Source: Azolla caroliniana (Eukaryota; Polypodiophyta). From it: 64,000 bases of DNA. Of the stretch, positions 43,229 through 56,700 are shown piece by piece. Below the pieces are notes generated by a model. The model was not told the origin of the DNA. It saw nothing but the letters and a program-made list of their open reading frames with translations, and made no database searches. The DNA lies in the NCBI GenBank assembly GCA_043228905.1, contig JBHGNT010000016.1, positions 14,880,001-14,944,000 of the forward strand, written 5' to 3'. The position numbers were made by a program, and so were the translations under genes. Each line of letters begins with the position of its first letter. Within the stretch, counting starts at the first letter, position 1.

Positions 43229-45728
43229 AACGAAATGTTTTGTGTTTCTATGCATGCTTATGTGAATCATGATGGTGGTATTATTGGATGCTATATATCC
43301 ATATGTAACCTATTCTGTATGCTTCCCTATGATGAAGAGTTATGTACAGCTTCCCTTTTGAGTTCTTTTTACCGTGTATACATAATGCCATTTTTTCCAT
43401 CATTTTAAGAAGGGTTTCTTTCCCTTTTTTCCTGTTTACCTTCTATGCACACGGCAACAGAGTGTAGTAGAACTTCGGCTGTAAAGGTGCAAATTTGTGG
43501 GAAAAGATCAAAAGAGGAGTTTTTATTTGAGTTTCTCTGGGGAGAAAATGTATAAAGCACATGAAGGGGAGGTTATTATAGTTACTGTTGTTGATGCTGG
43601 TGGTGAATCAGTGTCATCAAAAAAATTGCTCTGGTTGAACAATCGTCAACCTCATTCTGTACGATTAAAAACATGATATGTTTATTGTTGTCAGTTTCTT
43701 GTTGCCAATAATTCATGCATTTTTGATGGGTGAGGACAAAGTGGATAGTTGCATGAATGGAATTCAGTAGAATCAAACATTCTTCTAATAGGTACTGTGA
43801 AAACAGAGTTATTTTATGGCTTGGATTATTGTGGTTTCTTGTTCATCTTCTATCAAACAGTTTTCTTTTAAAGCACAATGCCTTCTAACCTTGTAGAGGC
43901 TTCAAAAAACTTATCGAATTAAAATCCCTCATATCATTATGCATCATTAAACCTGCTTTTCATTAAGTTTTGTTCGCCACCATTGGAGCTTTGTAAGAAG
44001 CTAGCTATGGAGTCTTGAACCAATCAGTCAAATTGTTTTATTTGGGTTTTGCCTTGTAGTATTAGTATGCTATTTTATTTTGCATTTCTCCCAGCAAATG
44101 TCATTTATCATTAAAGCTTGCAGTTATGACTGCATGGATTGAATCTGCTGCTGGTCTTTCTTTGATAATGCCATGAGGTTTGGTTGAAGTAAGTCAGATT
44201 CTGTGTTCTTGAGGACTATCTACTATTTGACTACTACAAAAACCGTCTATTAACTTGAGAGGTTAATGAGAGGCCCCTACTTCACATGTACTCTAGGAGA
44301 AGGGTTAGGATTCCACGAGTAACATTGCAAGAGATACAAGAGATCTATTAAACAATAAACATAATTTTAGGTTTAGGTGATGAAAATTTCCTATTTTCAA
44401 GGTGGTGGTTACAATCATTTGCCCTTTAGGTGCTTTTATATAGGTCTTGGTGGGTTGCTATCTTGTCATTACAACTTTAATGATATATTCATTTGTTTGT
44501 CAATGGCTATTTGGCAATTTCATACTTGTTGGATGGCCAATAAAATCATCACATAGCATACATAGCGAGGACAACTTGGGAGATGACAAGTTCAAGAAGA
44601 GGGTTGACAAGACAAATGCATTCATCAAATTTAGGGGATATTCAATACCATAGTCCTATTTGTATAATCCATCATCAATGCATAGCATGAAGAGTTATGG
44701 AGCTAAATAAAGTTGAGTGATGAGTTCTTTGTTAATGATTTGTCGTGTCATGGTTGAACTCTTGTCCTTCCTTGGATTCTAGAGAGAGAGAGAGAGGATT
44801 ATTTCGGTTGGGTGTTGTAGACTTGGGAGATATGGTTGATAATGAATCTCAAAGGTTATAGGAATTTGAAGATGCTAAACGATGGTTTTGTATTCTCACA
44901 AATTATGGATTTATTTGGGGGAAATTAGAAGATATACCATTGTCGCATGATTTTTGATGAAAATAAATGGTGTGTATTGGGTAGATTGGTAGTTGAAGAA
45001 TAATAGTACTCACTTGTTACAAACACACTACAAGTATTTAGTATCATCACAAAATGGTATCATTATGTTGGCCATGACCTAAAACATAAAAGGTGTGGAA
45101 TGTGTGTGAGTCAAATGCAAGGTGGCGGCAAATATTGCAACGTAGTTTGCATTTGCATTTGCATTTCATACAAAGATATTCATATGGAGAGTCTGATTGG
45201 TGGGATACCATTAGGTTTAGGCTTAAAAAGACTATAGGAACTAGGATTTAGCAGGTGTTTCTTTCACACCATTCCATCGGAGGACAATACACATAGGTTC
45301 ATTAAATGTTCAATATCATGTATAATTTTAGAAGTACTTATATGATATTTGGCAAAATTTAACCCGTTGTTATTTGAGGCCTCAACAATGGGTTTTTGCC
45401 TAGTATGTTCATAGTCTAAATCATAGTATGAACCATACGTATCGTACGTGCATTCGCATTCGCATTCACTTTCGTGAATGTTTCAATCATTTGAGTATGG
45501 TAAACACACTCAAAGAATGGTAAATACCATACTTTTGGATTAACTATTTATTATGAGGTAAATAAACCTAAAAAAAGGAAAAAAACAAAAAAATACTTAA
45601 AAAAGGGGAAAAAACAAAAAAAAAACACAAGAATGTTTGAATAACATTTGCATTCGTTTTCCAATATAGGAAAACAAATGTTATGCTAGACGAACACGAA
45701 TTTTACGTACTATGGTCTAAATGATGAG
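43229..45728. other. SSRP1 3' UTR and intergenic sequence
   Basis: The first few hundred bases are probably 3' UTR. The rest holds no recognised gene. Short hexamer runs occur (TTTGCA near 45140-45165, CATTCG near 45450-45470) and an A-rich stretch (45568-45630) directly precedes the next LINE. A 68-codon frame at 44447 has no known motif. Confidence 0.5.
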
Positions 45729-47270
45729 TTGAAGATATTTGTTCCGATTTTTACGATATTGGGGACTGTAGGCAATTGGAATATGCATAATGCTTTCTTG
45801 TTTGATAACAGACATGAGGTGAAAACCTATGTGAAGGAATTGAAAGGCAATCTCATGATAGCTGGACCTTATACGCGAGCAGGGGAGTCCGGTGCACCCC
45901 CCCAACTTTCGCCTCATCTGTGTGATGAGTCAGTCGGCCTTGCATTGTCAGAGGAGGATAGGGCTACTGTTTTGGCTGAGGTAAGTAGATTGGAAGTTTT
46001 TTCATTGGTCGTGCAGGTTCAGGGCTCGCGAATGAATAGATCGGAACTCCGTCATACATTGTACACTGCTTTCTCGGAGGAAGCGGATAGCATTCTCGAC
46101 ATTCAATTCATGTCTCGCGGATGTTATCATGTGGAATTCGCGACTGAGGAGTCCGTTAACAAGCTATTAATGATTAAGGAGGCAGGAGTCGAAGGTGCGT
46201 GGGTATCCTTTCATAAATGGTCGCACAATGTTAAAATAGATGACATATTGCAGGATCAAGAGGCTAGCATGGTTTTCACCGCAATATTTCCCGGTTTGAG
46301 GAAGGAGTGGAGGAATGTATTGCCTTGCATTGGGGCCTTGCTAGGTAAGGTGATTGCCACGCGTGATGGACAGGCACATGGGACAGATAGAATGGGAGGG
46401 GTACCAGCTGTTAGGTTGATCGCACCAAGATCCGTTCGTCTACCGGCAACTATATCCTTACCAAATTTACTTTTAAACAAACCACCGGTTGTGCAAAACG
46501 TATATTATCAAGGACTGCCTGATCAATGTTTTTTGTGTCGTCAATTTGGTCATTTAGGTCGAGATTGTCAGAAGCGTCGTACGTACAAGGAGGCCCAACC
46601 ACCGAATCGACCAGATGTTAATTATGATGGCTGGTTTACAGTTTCTAATAAACATGTTTTTAAACCGTCTAAGACGACGGTTAATCCAATGTTAGTACTT
46701 GAAGCTAATCCGTATCAGTCTTTGCAGGAGGTGGAAAAAGACGCGGGGATTAATACAAAGGAGATGGGGTTTGTCATTCCAAACTTCACAAAAGAGGAGC
46801 GGGTGGAACAAAAGTCGCAAGACATAATTTTGAAGGAGGTGGAAAAGGATGCGAGTAATGTTAAAATGGTACAACCTACGGTGGCACAAAAGTCCAAGAA
46901 CGTCATTGAACAGGTACAACCTTTGGAATTGGTTAATAAAGTTAATAATCAACTAAATAAGGGTAAACAACAGGTTGTTGATCATGTACAACATTTGGAT
47001 AAGCCTTTAAGCCTGTCTGATTTTCAACAAACTGAAGTGGGTAAGCTAGACATTGCCGAGGTTGACATGAATTGTGTAGTTGCCTTCACTGGAGTAGATA
47101 GGTCTACTGATAGGGTAGATAAACACATGCCAGTGCGGTCACATAAGTTGATAGGGAAAGACATATGGTCTAATAGAAGACAATTACGAGCCTCAGAGGA
47201 TGGAAGAAAGGGTAGAGATGTTGCACTCGCCGAAAGGAGAATAGGGGGAAAAAATATGAATGATGGATAG
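45729..47270 (+). CDS. L1-like LINE ORF1 (DUF4283-type plus CCHC knuckle)
   Basis: 513 codons, intact. The middle part (about residues 85-240; VQVQGSRMNRSELRHTLYTA, FMSRGCYHVEFATEESVNKL, GAWVSFHKWSHN) resembles the DUF4283 domain of plant L1-type ORF1 proteins. A CCHC knuckle follows (QCFLCRQFGHLGRDCQKRR, about 270-290), then a polar tail with two partial repeats (LQEVEKDAGI and LKEVEKDASN). It probably binds LINE RNA. The first ~25 residues may be 5' UTR; a Met at residue 19 is an alternative start. The stop overlaps the ORF2 start by 8 nt (ATG 47263, TAG 47268-47270). Confidence 0.85.
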   Translation: MKIFVPIFTILGTVGNWNMHNAFLFDNRHEVKTYVKELKGNLMIAGPYTRAGESGAPPQLSPHLCDESVGLALSEEDRATVLAEVSRLEVFSLVVQVQGSRMNRSELRHTLYTAFSEEADSILDIQFMSRGCYHVEFATEESVNKLLMIKEAGVEGAWVSFHKWSHNVKIDDILQDQEASMVFTAIFPGLRKEWRNVLPCIGALLGKVIATRDGQAHGTDRMGGVPAVRLIAPRSVRLPATISLPNLLLNKPPVVQNVYYQGLPDQCFLCRQFGHLGRDCQKRRTYKEAQPPNRPDVNYDGWFTVSNKHVFKPSKTTVNPMLVLEANPYQSLQEVEKDAGINTKEMGFVIPNFTKEERVEQKSQDIILKEVEKDASNVKMVQPTVAQKSKNVIEQVQPLELVNKVNNQLNKGKQQVVDHVQHLDKPLSLSDFQQTEVGKLDIAEVDMNCVVAFTGVDRSTDRVDKHMPVRSHKLIGKDIWSNRRQLRASEDGRKGRDVALAERRIGGKNMNDG

Positions 47271-50200
47271 GTTAAATATTATATCATGGAATGTTTGAGG
47301 TTTAGGAGGTAGTAATTGTGGTAAAGTAAGGAGTGTTTTCCGTCGTCAGTTGAAGAAGTCTTGGGTAGGTAGAATTGATGTTCTTTTGATTCAAGAACAT
47401 CATTTAAATGAACAACGGATTCGGAAATATGGAAATTTGTTGCCAGGTAAATGGAGGCAGCTTTGGGTGCCTGCACTTGGGGTTAATAGGATGAAAGCTG
47501 GACTATGTATAGCAATAAACGATACCTGTTTGCTCAATTTTTTACATTATGGAGTCTTGTCCTGTAGTCGAGGTCAATATGCAATTTTTCAAATAGGTTT
47601 GAAGAAGTGGGGTTTATTGAATATTTATGCTCCGAATAATGCAAAAGATAGAATGATACTGTGGAAAAGCATAATTTCACAGTTACCCACTGTGGATCAT
47701 TGGGCAATTGCAGGTGATTTTAATATGGTAGAGGATGTGAGTGATAGGGTAGGAGGAACGTCACAAACAGTGGCTGGTTCAGAATTATATGAATGGGAAC
47801 GACTGATTTTTGCTTTAGGATTAATGGATGTGTGGCATGTATCTTCCTTTGTAAGGCTACAAGATTCTTTACAGTACTCCAGATCAAATAGAAGTGAGGT
47901 TCATACTAATTTGTCTAGGTTAGATAGATTTTATGCCGATAAGTTTATATGGGACAAAGGAGGCTCCATTGGAATTTTACCTTCATTTTCCTTTTCTGAT
48001 CATGCACCTCTTCGTATAATTATAGTTCTACAGGAACAATATAAAACTTCTAGGTTTCGAATTCCGAATCATGTGTTTCTGCGACAAGATTGTGTTTGTA
48101 TTGTACATAATATTTGGAATAAGTATGTCTATTCGTAGGATTGTGCATTATCCAGTGTTCAAAATGCTATTAGGGAAATACAACAATTTTTCCACTATAA
48201 GGCCAAACAAGTAGTTCACTCATCTTTCACAAAAATAGGAAGACTTCGTAGGGGATTGAGGTCCTTACAACATTTGCAAGAGAAAAGGCCGTATTCGACT
48301 TATATAAGGTCTAGGGTGATACAAGTAGGAAACCAAATATTAGAATTACAAAAGGTTTCCGCAGAATTTACTTACCATAATATAGCATCTGAATGGGCAG
48401 AGTCAGGAGATAAAGTAAATAAAATGTTTTTTAAAATGCATAATTTCCATAAGTCTACGGCTAGGATTTCCCAGTTAAAATGTCCAGATGGCTCTTTCAC
48501 CAATGATGCTAGTCAGATGCGGCAAATAGCCTCTGAATATTATGATAATTTGTTGAAGGCTCAATCCTTTTCTATTGGCGATTTAGCTAAAAGAGATATT
48601 ATATGGTCCAGAATTCAACATAAAGTGCCTGTTCAACTTTCCGAACGTCTTTTGCAACCACTAAGTCCTCAAGAGGTTTTTAAAGCAGCAAAGTCCTTAG
48701 CAAAAGATGTTTGTCCTGGGTTGGATGGGTTGAGTGTCCAATGGTATTTACAATATTGGGATTTGATAGGTGAGGGACTAACTAGAGCTTATCAACAGGT
48801 TTTAGATTCGGGATATATGCCCCAAGAATGGAATGATGGTTTAATCTATATGATTCCCAAAGCCGGTGGTCAGTTAGAGGAGCTTCGGCATTGGAGGCCA
48901 ATTACTTTGTTAAACATTATTTATAAGATATTAGCCAAAACGTTAGCTAAACGTTTACAACCTTATCTTTCTGAACTGATTCATGATTCTCAGACAGGTT
49001 TTATACAAGAGCGAAGTATTTTTGATAATATTATTCTTTTTTGGGAGATGGTAGCTTTTGCTGAAGGACAGAATCAAGAGTTGGCAGTGTTATTTCTGGA
49101 TTTCGAAAAAGCTTATGACAGAGTTGACTGGAATTTCATGGAGGGGACTTTGCTTAAGATGGGTTTTCCAAACAATTGGATACGGGGAGTTTCAGCATTA
49201 TATCGTAATGCACATAGTTCGGTTTTATTTGCAGGGGATATTGGTAGGCGTTTCTCTATTTCAAGATCAGTAAGACAAGGATGTCCACTTGCTCCTTTTT
49301 TGTTTTTATTAGTATCTGAAGCGTTTTCTGTATATTTAAATTCTCAGCAGGTTAATATAAAAGGTCTAGCATTGCCATTTGCATATGCTAGCGTTGATAG
49401 TGAGTTTGCTGATGATACAGCTCTTTATATTCATGCCTCACAATTTAATTTGGTGCAGGTTCAAAAAGCTGTGGATGACTTCGCAGATGCATCGGGTGCA
49501 GTGATCAATTGGGATAAGTCATCAGGTTTTTGGGTGGCTTCGGGAAACCCTCCAGTTAACGCGCCTAGCACAGGTTTCTCGTGGATTCCGAAAGGACAGT
49601 CCATTACGTATCTAGGATGTAGAGTAGGGTTAGGAATAAAGGTAGATGATATGATTGCGCCCTTATTGGTAAGATTAAGAAATAAGCTAATATATTGGAA
49701 GAAGGAAAGGTTATCCTTAGCTGGACGTGTAGTTGTTGCTAATTCTGTGCTTTTATCATCTGTTTGGTATATAGCCTCTACATGGTTGTTTTCTAGGTCC
49801 ATTATGCTTAGAGTTCAACGTCTAGTACGGAATTTTATTTGGGGAAATGATACGGTACACAATACTATAGCAAAGGTAGCTTGGTCGGTTCTTATACAAC
49901 CCAAACATAAAGGAGGTTTAGGTTTGATTGATCCTTTCATGCAAAGTAAAGCATTACTTGTTAAACATGTTGTTAGGTGTTTATTGCCTGGACAAGAGTT
50001 ATGGAAAAAGTTTTGGATGTGTCATTTATATAAATTAAAACCATCGGTTGGTGGTAATTGGCGTGATAGTCTTAGATGGTTCTTTAATTCAGATTTTCCG
50101 CTGTCTAAATCGACAGTTGGGTCCTTTAGTTTTTTTAATGGCATTCTAAGGGCATGGGAAAGTATTCGTCGAGCGCTGGTTTTTTTGCCACCAAAAACAT

Positions 50201-51636
50201 ATCATCAATTAATGCGTCAGCCGTTGTTATGGAATCCTTTGTTTACTGATGAAGCGGCATGTGTCTTAGGTTTACGACCTAGGTTATCTTGGGCTGCAAT
50301 GGATAACGGACCAGCTCGTACGGTTGCGGATTGGATTGCTTTCTTGCAGACTTCAGTGCAAGACCAAAAGAGTAAGGTGTCTAATTTCAGAGGGGCAAAC
50401 ATTATGATAACTCAAGTGTCAACGGTGTATCAGGTAACATTACCAACTTTGAGTTTTGGTCATTGTTTGAATTGGTATGGTATGTTTTCGAGATTAAATA
50501 TACTAATAGGAGCTCGTCTGTATACTCAAAATGGTAGCCTTTACTTTTATGAAGTTTGCGATAATGGTAGGTTGTTGGTAGTGGAGGAGGAGTCTTCAAT
50601 TGTGTCTTCTGCCAGGCAGCTGCCAGTGAGAGTAATAGCTAGGTTGGGAAAAAAGATATTTATAGATCCTAATCCACTAATTGCTAAGTATTCATCTCAT
50701 ATATGGGTTTTAAATTCTAGACCAATTGTTGATTTGCAGTGGGATCCATTAGATTATGGTTGGAAGTTACCAATGTCTGATAGTACGCAAGAGAAAGTTC
50801 TTCCATTTTTTGCATATTCTGTGTCACTGGGTAGGAAGTTTTTGTTAAATGAGATAGAGTCAATTCCGGCAGGAAAAAAATATTGGGAGGAAGGTAATGT
50901 CTCATCTACATATATGTTGAAGTTTTGGAAACACCTTTGGTCGCTTAAATGTATGAACAAGGTATTGCACTTTCGATGGTTAATGATTCATTATGCATTG
51001 CCAGTAGGAGCTTTATTGAGGGGAACAATACCTGATCGATCATGTGGTAGGTGTGGCTGGGCATATGAGACATTACATCATGCTTTTTGGGAATGTGTTA
51101 CGGCCAAATGTTTTTGGGCTCGTATTCTTAGGCTTTTAAGTCGTAAGTATAGGGCTACTAAATTCACGTGGGGTACAATCTTTTGGGGTACGTTGGATCA
51201 AGAAACTGTTTTTTATCATTATCATAATTCATCATTGACTTTACATGTGAAAAGTTTTCAGGTGTACGTTACGAATAGCTCCTTGCAGGGAGTCAAGTTC
51301 TTTTCTAGGTGTTATGTTTGGAACTTTATTTCCTCGTTGGCCTTATGGATTATTTGGAAAGCAAGGTGTTCTAAAATATATAATGATGAAGATACTAATG
51401 TTGTGGATCAAGTTAAATCTTTCTGGGAATTATTGGTAAATATAGTTAAAGGTGAATATGATAGCTATAAGGGTTGTGGAAATGGGCCTAACCGGAAAAG
51501 AAAGCGACTTAGAAGAGTCTGGTCAACCATTCCTATTTTTTTGGATGCAACAGGGGAAGATGTAAAGTGGAATTATGTTCCACCTCGATGGTTGTTTCCG
51601 CCACCAGCGCCATTTATATTGAACACAGCCGTTTAG
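47263..51636 (+). pseudogene. L1-like LINE ORF2 (EN-RT-zf), 1457 codons broken by two stops
   Basis: One continuous frame from ATG 47263 to TAG 51634 with only two internal stops: TGA at 47296 (in SWNV*GLGG, where the family has Arg, so CGA to TGA) and TAG at 48136. Endonuclease: LIQEHHLNEQRI, NIYAPNNAKDRMILW, AIAGDFNMVED, LSRLDRFYAD, FSDHAPLRI. RT: MIPKAGGQLEELRHWRPITL, QTGFIQERSIFDNI, FLDFEKAYDRVDWNF, VRQGCPLAPFLF, SEFADDTALYIHA (catalytic ADD). C-terminal zf-RVT-type finger CGRCGWAYETLHHAFWEC (about 51040). This is a different family from the 5743-10000 LINE. Two point mutations alone silence it, so it is fairly young. Confidence 0.92.
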
Positions 51637-52745
51637 GATGAGTGCGTGAGGAAAGTGTAAACTGTTTTTGTGTTGTAAATACAGGTTTTCCACGGACATT
51701 GGCAACAAGCTAATCGACGAGAGGGCTGATGTGGAAAGAAGGAAGAATGTGTAAGAGAAAAGGATGGGGTATGGTGGCGGGGTCATAGTCGACAATCGTG
51801 AGTGGGTGGGGAATTTTTACACTAATTTTTGTTTTTAATACAGGTTTTTCGTCAACAGTGCAAGATGTTAATCGGCAAGAGGGCTGACGTGGACTGAATG
51901 AAGAATTTCTTGTTTTGTGATAAGGATGAGGGAAGATGGCGGGGGGGTCGAAGCCGTCTATCATGAGTGAGGAAACTTTGAGATTAACTGTTTTGTTATT
52001 GATATAGGTTTTTTCGTGGACATTGGTCATGACGATAATTGGCTAGACGGTTGATGTGGATTGAACGAAGAAATTTTCTGTGTGAAAGTGATAAGGTTGA
52101 GTGAAGATGGTGGGGAGGGTGAAGCCGACTATAACGAGTGGGTGAGAAAATGTTTACACTACTTTTGTGTTGATCAATACAGGATATGCGTGGACATTGC
52201 CACCGTGTTAATTGGTGAGATGGCTGATGTCGACTGTATGAAGAATTTCTGTGTTAAGGATGAGTGAAGATGGTGGGGAGGGTGAAGCCGACTATAACGA
52301 GTGGGTGAGGAAATGTTTACATTAATTTTGTGTTGATCAATACAGGATATGCGTGGACATTGCCACCGTGGTATTTGGTGAGATGGCTGATGTCGACTGA
52401 ATGAAGAATTATTGTGTTAAGGATGAGTGAAGATGGTGGGGAGGGTCGAAGCCAATGTGCAGGAGTGGGTGAGGACATGTTTTAACCTAAGTTTTTGTTG
52501 ATTATACAGGATATGCGTGGACATTGGAACCAGGTTAATCGGTGAGATGGCTGATGTCGACTAAAGGAAGAAATATTTGTGGTGAGGATGAGTGAAGATG
52601 GTGGGGAGGGTCGAAGCCAATCATCACGAGTGGGTGAGGAATTTTTAGACGGATTTTATTCTTATCACAGATTTTTGGGGTTTTTGGGCAATGACGTTAA
52701 TCGGAGACATGACTGATGTGGGTTAAATGAAGAATGGTTGTGATG
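51637..52745 (+). repeat. Seven-unit ~165-bp tandem array after the L1-like LINE
   Basis: Degenerate head-to-tail units, each with a GGATGAGTGAAGATGGTGGG block, ACGAGTGGGTGAGG, a T-rich stretch with TACAGG, GCGTGGACATTG, and GGTGAGATGGCTGATGTCGA. The GGCTGATG landmark falls near 51724, 51882, 52049, 52222, 52385, 52549 and 52711 (spacing 158-173 bp). It begins just after the ORF2 stop, so it may be the LINE 3' UTR or a satellite the LINE landed beside. Confidence 0.85.
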
Positions 52746-52809
52746 AGATTATGGTCTAATCAATGTATGGCTGTTCTGAGTTGGTAGAGATTATCATGGT
52801 TGCTTCAAA

Positions 52810-53052
52810 GTGACAGGTGCTGCAGGGACTGTTTTGGTGTTGTGTTTTCAACGGCAACAGCCGAGGAAGGTTCAATCTTGCATGGGAAAAGACAGACAAA
52901 GATACAAGAGGTTGGACAGATTTATGAGCTTGGAAAGTCAGCTTGAAGAAGACTACGGCCAAGAAGTAGCAGATTACCTCAATGGCTTGATTGGAGAGAG
53001 CAGTTTTGTATTACCTAAGTGGTACAAAAGGACATTCACAAGGGAAAATTAA
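52810..53052 (+). CDS. Unrecognised 80-codon ORF
   Basis: Open frame with a hydrophilic, charged C-terminal half (YKRLDRFMSLESQLEEDYG, then VADYLNGLIGESSFVLPKWY). I do not recognise it. It could be the last exon of an unseen gene or chance. Nothing else is identifiable from 53053 to 53640. Confidence 0.2.
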   Translation: MTGAAGTVLVLCFQRQQPRKVQSCMGKDRQRYKRLDRFMSLESQLEEDYGQEVADYLNGLIGESSFVLPKWYKRTFTREN

Positions 53053-53640
53053 AGGCCAAGGAACGGGAACAGCTATTGGACAACCAGGTGATGGTGAACA
53101 ACTTTAGTACATGCGGAACCAAATGCAAACATGGAGTTTTTAGACTACTAGCCATGATTACCACCAAGATATGTATTCACTTGGACCGCAGGAATTTGTT
53201 TATAGGTTGAATATGGGTATACTAAAGAGCTTTAGTATATGTGGAATCACATTCAGCCAATGTTGGCTGCAACATGATGTTTTTAGAGGCCATAACAAAT
53301 GCCATCATTATTTGGTCCCTTTTTTTACGATATATACTTATGGAGTGGAAACTATTATGTACAATTTGTACATTGCCTTTGGCATTGTTAATTTTAATAC
53401 CAATGGAGCATATTTTTTATGGAAAAAAAAAAGGCAATCTCATGTGGAATTTTTGAATGTTAGAGCATGTGGGGGATCATTCCCTCGAGTGCAGAACATT
53501 CAAGTTTTCTAATGGCTTTACACGACATTTGTTCCTCTCCCTACAAGTAGGTAGGATAGGTAGAGAAGAAGACTAAGAAGTTTGTAACAAGGGGGTTTTA
53601 CATTCAATTAATGAAATTGTGTTTGTTTTTACTAAGACAT

Positions 53641-53648
53641 AGAGAGAG

Positions 53649-53693
<45 letters not shown>

Positions 53694-53770
53694 AGATGGA
53701 TGTAGCCCAATGGAGACTCGATGGTCATGGGTTCAACCCCTACATTCCACAATGACATCTAGTGAAATAA
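53641..53770 (+). repeat. (AG)n tract and tRNA-related SINE-like head
   Basis: (AG)n at 53650-53690 followed by an A box TAGCCCAATGG (53703-53713, full match to TRGYNNARNNG) and a B box GGTTCAACCCC (53730-53740), 27 nt apart. Flanks do not fold as a tRNA, so this looks like the Pol III promoter region of a SINE. Its 3' end is not defined. Confidence 0.5.
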
Positions 53771-53780
53771 GAATAGAGTG

Positions 53781-56700
53781 ATAGAGAGGTGAGAAAATTG
53801 GGTTTCGAACAAAGAGAGAAAAAATGAGGGGTAATTCCAAAAATTAGTGAAACTTGTGGCCACCAACCCAAAGCTTTCTTCAAAAATAGTTATGTGAAGA
53901 AGAAGGAAAGAAAGAATATAGAATTTAGAATAATAGAGAGGTGAGAAAGTTGGGTTTCAAACAAAGAGAGAGAGAGAGAGATATTAACATCTTCTAAGGC
54001 CGAAATTGGTCCATGAGACAAATGGTTTACAACAAAAAATGGGATATTGACCCATTCATCAAAAGTAAAAAAGAAGAAGAAGAAGAAGATAAAATTAGAG
54101 TTTTAAGCTAAATAGTTCAAGTTAAATAACAAACATGTTCTATATAAAAAACATTTTCTACAATGAAAATGATGTTATACTAGGGCTAATTTCATTTCCA
54201 TCCAAGTCTCTCGAAGAGAAGCGGGAGGTCAAAGGTTTTCGATGTGGATGTGGCCCGTGGTCCCAATGTAAAAGGTGCCCCAACCATAGCTTCTAGTCGA
54301 CGTAGCTCACGTTCCCATTATCTTCTTAATCTTCTCTACTCTTTGTCGACTTGTTTTGAAGCCCGACATCCGAGGGCGTTTGGTTGTTCTTTGCATATCG
54401 GCTTCCTCAAGAGAGAGGCCGAGTGGCGTAAGTGTATTCACATTCATCGTCTCCCGTTGTTCCTGAAAAATTACACTAGTTACAAGTTGATAAATAGTAA
54501 AAGGGTTATGGTTAACACTTTGTAATTTATTCTTCCTATGTTGTTTTAGCTCTAAGATATACCTACCTAGTCTCTTTACATCCATGGTATCTAATAGTTT
54601 GGAGAGGTTGGGAGAGGGTCCTAATATGTCTTGGTATTTCGCCCGTATCTCGGCATAAGTTGGGCACTTGCATGTGAAGTGATACTCATCCTCTATCTCT
54701 ATATGGCATAACCTACATAGCCTTTCCTCTCTAGGGACTCTATTAGCCTAACCATTCTCAATCTCAAGTTGGTGAGATGATATCCTAAGTTGTCCAATGG
54801 CCACCCTTAGTGCATTTGATAAGAATGTATCTAAGTATCTTGGTCGTGAAATAAAACCTAACTTAGAGAAGTGCAAGAAGTGTTCCTTATAGTACAACAT
54901 TTTAGATGGGAGTGACTCTCGTGGGGTGATCCATTTATATTGAGTGTAAATTTGCCATATTTCTTGGTGTATCACTTTATTATGGTCTTCATGAGATATT
55001 AGAGTTTGATCAGTCCCATGGTTGTACTTAAGGGGAGGTAGGTTATTAATGTTTATGCCGTTTGCAAGTAACCAACTCAGCACAATACTATACCAAGAGT
55101 TCGTGGACGCATGTAGGGATCAGGATGCCTCAAAGGCTCGACGGGATATCCTATCTTATGGCTGGCTATGTATCCGATGAATGAAAACTACCACTTGAAA
55201 AAGTGCTTCTACTAACATCGGGGGCAGACTGAACTCTGCTCTAATAATGTCATGTGGTACTGTCGATTTGCTTCGGAGTTGACGTGATAACATCGTCACC
55301 AAAGGTCTCTCTAATTGCGTCCACATGAAAGATGGTAGACCTAGAGCCCATACTACTAATGCATACATGAGGGAAGGGGTCACTAATGAGTCGAAGAGTC
55401 ATCCCTTAGTCCCTAGCTCTTGAAAGTATGCATGGTGGCATTGTCTCTCTAAGAGTGAGAGGGATGCATACCCTCTCGTTAGCCTATCTTTGGCTGCCTG
55501 GGTCATTGAGAATTTACCTGAGCGAGCACTAAAAGTGACTCCCAAGTATACATATGATCCAACTACCTCAACTAGTTTATGAGAGAGGATTAGGTGACAT
55601 TTACTCCTAACTCGGGACGATGTATGAAAGATAAGGACTTTAGTTTTCGCTAGATTCACTACTAGTCCTCGTTGTGTACAAAAGTCATCTAGAGCATTAA
55701 AATGCTTTTGTAGATCGTGTTCTGACTCCAAGAGCAAGACAATGTCGTATGTGTAGAGTAAGAGACTAACTTGTGTATCCCCAATAGCTATTCCCTTGCC
55801 TCCCTTACGAGCAATAAAATAAGTGATCTCATCAATGTAGATCCCAAAAAGAGTCGGTGATAGGGGGCAACCCTGTTTTACACCAATGGTGCTAGTGAAA
55901 CAATCGGATAGGTCACATGGGCATCTTATGCACCTAGAGACTTGCTCATATGGGGCATAAATGGCCTAGATCATGCCATTTGGTATCTCCAAGCTCTTAA
56001 GTCTATTAAACAGCCTCTCCCTAGGAATTGTGTCAAAGGCTTTGCAGAAGTCCACAAAGCAACAATATAGTTTCTTCTTACGAGCCTTCGTCTGGTCAAT
56101 TAAGCACCTAAGTGTGAAGATATGGTCAATGGTGGAGAAGGCTCGTCTAAAGCTAGCCTGCTCAGGTGCTCGAAGACTTAATGTTTCCATATAATCGCCG
56201 AGCTCCGCTTCCATTACCGCACCATATAGTTTAGCGAGCGTATGACCTATCATAATGGTCCTATATGTATTTGGGTCCATTGGGTTCCCTCCTTTATGTA
56301 TAGGGGCCACTGTGTTCATGGTCCATTGTGGTGGAAAACCCTCGGCAAGGGCGCGGTTGAAGATTAGAGTGAGAAAGGGGGCTAGGCACTCTCGAGCATA
56401 TATGATGTGCTCGGCTCACAATCTTGTGTGGTCCATGGATTTCTTATGTTGTAATTTTTTTATGACCTTTGTGACCCTAGAGGTCGTGAAAAGTGTCCCC
56501 ATGGTATGTCAAGGTGTGGAAGGCATTGGAATGAGTGGTTGGTTCGGGACATGGTAGAGTCTCTCGATATATGTGTGCCAAATATTGGGATCCTCGATGG
56601 GTGTTTGTGGTCGCGGTTCCCGTAGTCTCTTCCATGCAAGGGCGCAATCCCTACTCATGAGCATATGGTAGAGTTCCCAATATTGAGATGCTTCTCAAGC

